In this document: positions 60,708-64,000 of the stretch, in pieces
Numbering within the stretch: position 1 is the first letter of the stretch
Layout of the letters: every line of letters begins with the position of its first letter
Assembly (NCBI GenBank): GCA_018261895.1
Contig: JAGTRT010000015.1
Span: forward strand, 1-64,000
Direction: 5' to 3'
Source: Pseudomonadota bacterium
Lineage (GTDB): Bacteria > Pseudomonadota > Gammaproteobacteria > Burkholderiales > Rhodocyclaceae
Length of the DNA stretch: 64,000 bases
The notes under the pieces: model-generated
Told to the model about the DNA's origin: nothing
Seen by the model: the letters and a program-made list of their open reading frames with translations, nothing else
The model's database searches: none
Made by a program: the position numbers and the translations under genes

Positions 60708-61462
60708 TTCCGGCTGAACACGCCGCCCTCGTCCACGGCCTCTTCGAAGCCGCGGCGCTGGCCATCGGCGCCGCGCTGTACCGCGTCAACAAGCGCCGGG
60801 CCGGCGGGCCGGGCATTCTGGCGCCGGGGGAATTCGCCGTGGCGGTTGGTTGCGTTTTCGGGGCGGCCATTGGCAACAAGGTCGTGTTCTGGATCGAGCT
60901 GCCGCATCTGTTCATGCAGTACTGGCCAACGCCGGCCGTGCTGTTCGGCGGGCAGTCGATGGTCGGTGGGCTGCTCGGCGGCCTGATCGGCGTCGAGATC
61001 GCCAAGAAGCTGACCGGCATCACGCGTTCGACCGGCGACGCCTTTGTCATGCCGGTGCTGCTCGGGCTGGCCATCGGGCGGGTCGGCTGCTTCCTGGCCG
61101 GGCTGGAGGATGGCACCTTCGGGGTGGCGACCGAGCTGCCGTGGGGCATCGATTTTGGCGACGGTATCCGCCGGCATCCGACCCAGCTCTACGAAATCGC
61201 CTTCGCCGGCCTCCTGGCCTGGGCGCTGGCGCACTGGCGCGAGCGCCTGGCCGACCGTCCCGGCCTGTCGTTCAAGCTCATGGTCGTCGCCTACCTGGCC
61301 TGGCGCCTGGCGGTCGATGGCATCAAGCCGGTGCCGTATGTTTATCCGCTGGGCCTGTCGGGCATCCAGTGGGTGTGTCTGCTGGCCTTGATGGCCTATT
61401 TGCCGGCCACCGTCCGCCTGTGGGCGGCGCAACCCGGCCTTCCGGAAGGGAATAAAGCATGA
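60704..61462 (+). CDS. Lgt-like membrane protein (prolipoprotein diacylglyceryl transferase family)
   Basis: The 252-residue polytopic protein matches Lgt in FGGQSMVGGLLGG, GRVGCFLAGLEDGTFG and RRHPTQLYE. The FHGG histidine important in E. coli Lgt is replaced (SMVGG), and the usual GRIGNFINGE reads GRVGCFLAGL. The enzyme therefore probably transfers a diacylglyceryl or related group to something other than a prolipoprotein cysteine, or acts on another lipid. Overlaps both neighbours by four bases. Confidence 0.85.
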   Translation: MIPAEHAALVHGLFEAAALAIGAALYRVNKRRAGGPGILAPGEFAVAVGCVFGAAIGNKVVFWIELPHLFMQYWPTPAVLFGGQSMVGGLLGGLIGVEIAKKLTGITRSTGDAFVMPVLLGLAIGRVGCFLAGLEDGTFGVATELPWGIDFGDGIRRHPTQLYEIAFAGLLAWALAHWRERLADRPGLSFKLMVVAYLAWRLAVDGIKPVPYVYPLGLSGIQWVCLLALMAYLPATVRLWAAQPGLPEGNKA

Positions 61463-61680
61463 TGGATGTGTTGAAGGTGCTCGTTCGGATTTGTCTGATC
61501 GGTATCGGCTTGTTGTCGATTGCCGCTGGCGGCTTGTGCACGGCCGTCGGCGCAACCCAGGGGCTGGATGCCTGGTGGATCGTATCGATCGGCCTCGTCT
61601 CGCTCATCGGCGGCGGCGCCCTCATTCGTTACATTTTCCGAAAATGGAAGCGTGAAATGGCAGAAGAGGAAAACCCATGA
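61459..61680 (+). CDS. two-helix membrane protein, family member 3
   Basis: The 73-residue product has two helices (about 6-28 and 38-58) with AAGGLCTAVGATQG between them and a basic end (FRKWKREMAEEENP). It resembles the other two small proteins of this operon. The ATG at 61459 overlaps the Lgt-like stop and its own stop overlaps the radical SAM start. Unknown function. Confidence 0.7.
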   Translation: MMDVLKVLVRICLIGIGLLSIAAGGLCTAVGATQGLDAWWIVSIGLVSLIGGGALIRYIFRKWKREMAEEENP

Positions 61681-63137
61681 GCCGCAAGAACCGTCCCTGG
61701 CTGTTCTACGACACCACCGCGTCGGTGTGCGGCACCTGTTTCCGCCAGGTCGAGGCCAAGATCGTCATCAAGGGTAACGACGTCTATCTCGACAAATGGT
61801 GCCCGGCGCACGGCAGCGAGCGTGTGCTGATCGCCGACGATGCCGAGTATTACCGACTATGCCGGGAGGTCTACGTCAAGTCGCCGGAAATGCCGGACCG
61901 CTTCAACACCGCCATGCACTACGGCTGCCCCTACGACTGCGGCCTGTGCCCGGACCACATGCAGCACTCCTGCCTGACCGTGGTCGAGGTCACCGAGCAC
62001 TGCAACCTGCGCTGCCCCGTGTGCTACGCCGAATCCGGCCCGGAGCGCCAGCGCCATCGGACGCTGGCCGAGATCGAGGCGATGTTCGACGCCATCGTCG
62101 CCAACGAGGGCGAGCCGGATGTCGTGCAACTTTCCGGCGGCGAGCCGACCTTGCACCCGGACTTCTTCGCCATCCTCGACGCCGCCCGGGCGCGGCCCAT
62201 CCGCCACCTGATGATCAACACCAACGGCCTGCGCCTCGCTCGCGAGCCGGATTTCGTGGCTCGGCTGGCCAGCTACAAGCCGGGCATCGAGATCTACCTG
62301 CAGTTCGATTCGCTGCGCGACGAGGTGCTGCAGCAACTGCGCGGCGCCGACCTCGCCGAGATCCATGAGCGAGCACTCGCCAACCTGGAGGCGCACGGCC
62401 TGTCGACGACGCTGGTCATGACCGTCAAGCGCGGCATCAACGACGACCACATTGGCGAGGTGATCCAGCACGGCCTCGGTTACCGCTGCGTGCGCGGCGT
62501 GACCCTGCAGCCGGTGTCGGATGTGGGGCGCAACCTGGCCTTCGAGTCGCAGCGCCACCGGCTGACGGTGAGCGAAGTGCGCCGCCGCATTGCCGAACAG
62601 TCCGGCCTGTTCACCCTCGACGACATCGTGCCCGTGCCCTGCAATCCGGACACCCTGGCCATGGGCTACGCCCTCAAGCTGGGCGGCGAGACCCTGCCGC
62701 TGACCCGCCACCTCGGGCCGGAAGCCCTGCTCGCCGGCCAGCGCAACACCATCGTCTTCGAACGCGACCCGATGATGAAGGACGCCGTGTTCAAGCTCTT
62801 CTCCACCAACCACTCGCCGGAATCGCAGGCCAACTGCCTGTCGGCGCTGCTCTGCTGCCTGCCCACCATCTCGGCGCCGGAACTCGGCTACGAAAACGTC
62901 TTCCGCGTTCTCATCGTCCAGTTCATGGACGCCGCCAACCTCGACCTGCGGGCGCTCAAGAAATCCTGCGTCCACTTCGCCCAACCCGACGGCCGCCTGA
63001 TTCCCTTCGAGGCCTTCAACCTGTTCTACCGTGGCGACGCGCTGGCCCGCACGCAAGCCATCCAAGCCGAAATCGAACAGGCGATCACCTGGCGGCGGCG
63101 CGTGCCGGGGGCGGTGGCGGAAATCGACGAAAGCTAG
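61677..63137 (+). CDS. radical SAM enzyme of the MJ0619/Tes (tetraether lipid synthase)-like family
   Basis: The 486-residue protein has an N-terminal rubredoxin-like part (C18-x2-C21, then CPAHG at 42-46), a second cysteine group GCPYDCGLCPDH (C84, C88, C91) with C99, and the radical SAM cluster CNLRCPVCYA (C109, C113, C116), followed by SGGEPTLHPD and LMINTNGLRL. This cysteine pattern is that of archaeal MJ0619/Tes, which joins lipid chains. Several cysteines lie near the end (ANCLSALLCC). Gene context with acyltransferases and an Lgt-like protein supports a lipid substrate. The exact reaction is not shown by sequence. Confidence 0.88.
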   Translation: MSRKNRPWLFYDTTASVCGTCFRQVEAKIVIKGNDVYLDKWCPAHGSERVLIADDAEYYRLCREVYVKSPEMPDRFNTAMHYGCPYDCGLCPDHMQHSCLTVVEVTEHCNLRCPVCYAESGPERQRHRTLAEIEAMFDAIVANEGEPDVVQLSGGEPTLHPDFFAILDAARARPIRHLMINTNGLRLAREPDFVARLASYKPGIEIYLQFDSLRDEVLQQLRGADLAEIHERALANLEAHGLSTTLVMTVKRGINDDHIGEVIQHGLGYRCVRGVTLQPVSDVGRNLAFESQRHRLTVSEVRRRIAEQSGLFTLDDIVPVPCNPDTLAMGYALKLGGETLPLTRHLGPEALLAGQRNTIVFERDPMMKDAVFKLFSTNHSPESQANCLSALLCCLPTISAPELGYENVFRVLIVQFMDAANLDLRALKKSCVHFAQPDGRLIPFEAFNLFYRGDALARTQAIQAEIEQAITWRRRVPGAVAEIDES

Positions 63138-63141
63138 GCCG

Positions 63142-63471
63142 ATGGGCTTCGGCCAATGGATGGACGAGTACGGCTCGACGATCCAGCTCGTCGGCATCGT
63201 GCTCGCCGTTGGCTACTCGGTCATGGCCAGGCGCAAGGTCAATGGCCGGCGCGAACGCCCCGAGCCGAGCGCCGCCAGGTTTTTTCTGTACCTGATCGCC
63301 GCCGTGGTCTGCAGCGGCATCGCCTGGTTCTGCTTCCAGTACCTGCGTGACCACCACGGCGATTACGCCAACTACCTGATGATCATCGGCCTGTTAGCCA
63401 GCCTGCCGTTTGCCGCCGGGTTTTTGCTCGGTGCGTTGCTCGAAGGGCTGCGCGTCGTTCTTCGGCGCTGA
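63142..63471 (+). CDS. small membrane protein at the end of the operon
   Basis: The 109-residue product has about three helices (residues 13-29, 46-66 and 78-100) and a basic loop (RRKVNGRRERPEP). It starts four bases after the radical SAM stop and is probably cotranscribed. I recognise no family. The convergent minus-strand gene ends inside its 3' part (78-base overlap). Confidence 0.7.
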   Translation: MGFGQWMDEYGSTIQLVGIVLAVGYSVMARRKVNGRRERPEPSAARFFLYLIAAVVCSGIAWFCFQYLRDHHGDYANYLMIIGLLASLPFAAGFLLGALLEGLRVVLRR

Positions 63472-64000
63472 GGGCGGTGTAGGCGGTGTCGGCGGGGCCG
63501 GTGGCGTGACCGCGGGGGCGGCCGGGGTTACCGGGGCGGGCGGGCTGACGCTGGCGGGCGGCGTTTCCGGTTGCGCCGGTGGCGTGCTGGGCGTTGGGGT
63601 GACTGCCGCCGGTTTCTCGGGCGCCTTTTCCGGGGCTTTCTCCGGGGCTTTCTCGGCGGGCGTTTCCGCCGGCGCAGCTGCGGCTGCCGGTGCCTCGTCC
63701 TTCACCGTTTCAGGATTCTGATTTTCGTCGTTTTTTCCGGTTGACCGTGAGATTGGCGCTTCGGTCTTGGCCGGCCAGCCACCGGGACAGGCCTTGTCGT
63801 TCTGGGCGTCAAGAACCGGCGTCAGGATGCCGCCCATGCTCTTCAGGATCTGCACCGGCAGGGCCGAGGTGAAGCGGTACTTGGCGGCATCCGGGCCCAT
63901 GACGTAGGCGGTGAGCGTGCCGAAGTGGCGTGGGCCGAGGTAGAAGACGAAGGTGGCGGTGCGGTTCATGGCCACGCCGCGCCCGGCGCCCTTGCCGAGG
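63394..64000 (-). CDS. partial gene, product with a Pro/Ala/Glu-rich tail
   Basis: The frame is open through the window edge, so the N-terminus is missing. The visible part has GKGAGRGVAMNRTATFVFYLG, then GPDAAKYRFTSALPVQILKSMGGILTPVLD, and a low-complexity tail with repeated AEKAPEK / PEKAPEK units and many Pro residues. A dispersed-repeat copy lies within the coding sequence. I do not recognise the family. The 3' end overlaps the last gene of the lipid operon. Confidence 0.6.
   Translation of the reverse strand, partial: LGKGAGRGVAMNRTATFVFYLGPRHFGTLTAYVMGPDAAKYRFTSALPVQILKSMGGILTPVLDAQNDKACPGGWPAKTEAPISRSTGKNDENQNPETVKDEAPAAAAAPAETPAEKAPEKAPEKAPEKPAAVTPTPSTPPAQPETPPASVSPPAPVTPAAPAVTPPAPPTPPTPPSAPKNDAQPFEQRTEQKPGGKRQAG
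63717..63756 (-). repeat. dispersed repeat copy F
   Basis: TCTGATTTTCGTCGTTTTTTCC, then GGTTGACCGTGAGATTGG, is the reverse orientation of the repeat, with the CCGGTTGACCGTGAGATT core identical to copy E. It lies within the partial minus-strand gene, between its folded part and the Pro-rich tail. Confidence 0.8.

Noticed and set aside
61857-63197. 446-residue open frame antisense to the radical SAM gene
   Set aside because: The plus strand has an unmistakable cysteine pattern, and the antisense product is featureless.
63410-63721. 103-residue Gly/Ala-rich frame on the plus strand
   Set aside because: It is the complement of the Pro/Ala-rich repeats of the minus-strand partial gene and has no start signal.

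Overview
The window looks like the chromosome of a betaproteobacterium, probably in Rhodocyclales near Dechloromonas/Azonexus. The grounds are the protein-sequence character of RpoB, RpoC, S12, S7 and SecY, the gene order rplL-rpoB-rpoC-rpsL-rpsG-fusA-tuf-S10-spc-alpha, a GC-rich codon bias (which produces long meaningless antisense frames), and an accessory set rich in hemerythrin, GGDEF/EAL and CheB/CheR proteins. Placement at genus level is inference.

1-27.1 kb: one long co-directional run of transcription and translation genes, from rplL to rplQ, closed at 27.13 kb by a strong bidirectional terminator. Two things stand out. RpoB carries an extra segment of about 70 residues that looks like the C-terminal domain of ribosomal protein L7/L12, whose own gene lies only 200 bases upstream of rpoB. 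Also, five genes that should be intact and essential are damaged by deletions: tuf lacks 15 residues in frame, rpsJ has lost its start, rplC and rpsD have internal deletions with a frameshift, and rpoA has an abnormal tail. So many lesions in essential genes point to assembly or sequencing loss more than to biology. Two S10/spc promoters have their TATAAT hexamer in or across the loop of a short hairpin.

27.2-33.3 kb (minus strand): an operon of an Atm1-type ABC exporter, a CHASE histidine kinase, a receiver/anti-sigma-type ATPase protein and a receiver/PAS/SpoIIE phosphatase, suggesting a phosphorelay feeding a partner switch. 33.4-36.4 kb: acyl-CoA thioesterase, FadL-type porin, a DUF2802 protein and a SPOR protein. 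36.4-38.0 kb: small lipoproteins, two of them divergent and visibly AT-rich, probably acquired. 38.1-40.9 kb: TPR protein, RidA and RecG. 40.9-45.4 kb: a LysR regulator divergent from an MFS transporter / AcuI-like reductase / tautomerase / old-yellow-enzyme operon, probably for electrophilic enones or acrylate-like compounds. A 33-residue membrane peptide gene with its own terminator follows.

46.8-54.1 kb: a signalling block. A hemerythrin-LuxR regulator is divergent from a 1464-residue CheB-CheR-PAS-PAS-GGDEF-EAL protein, which converges on a membrane PAS-GGDEF-hemerythrin protein. This is plausibly an oxygen- or NO-responsive cyclic-di-GMP module.

54.3-63.5 kb: a tightly overlapping operon behind an ArsR-family regulator with a perfect operator palindrome. 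It encodes an Aas-like acyltransferase/acyl-ligase, a Tat-exported metal hydrolase, an LplT-like MFS transporter fused to PlsC, an Lgt-like membrane protein, a radical SAM enzyme with the cysteine pattern of the archaeal tetraether lipid synthase (MJ0619/Tes) family, three related two-helix membrane peptides and one more small membrane protein. I regard it as a candidate undescribed lipid-remodelling system and the strongest lead in the window. A dispersed repeat of about 40 bases (six clear copies) sits at operon junctions here and inside recG and the histidine kinase.
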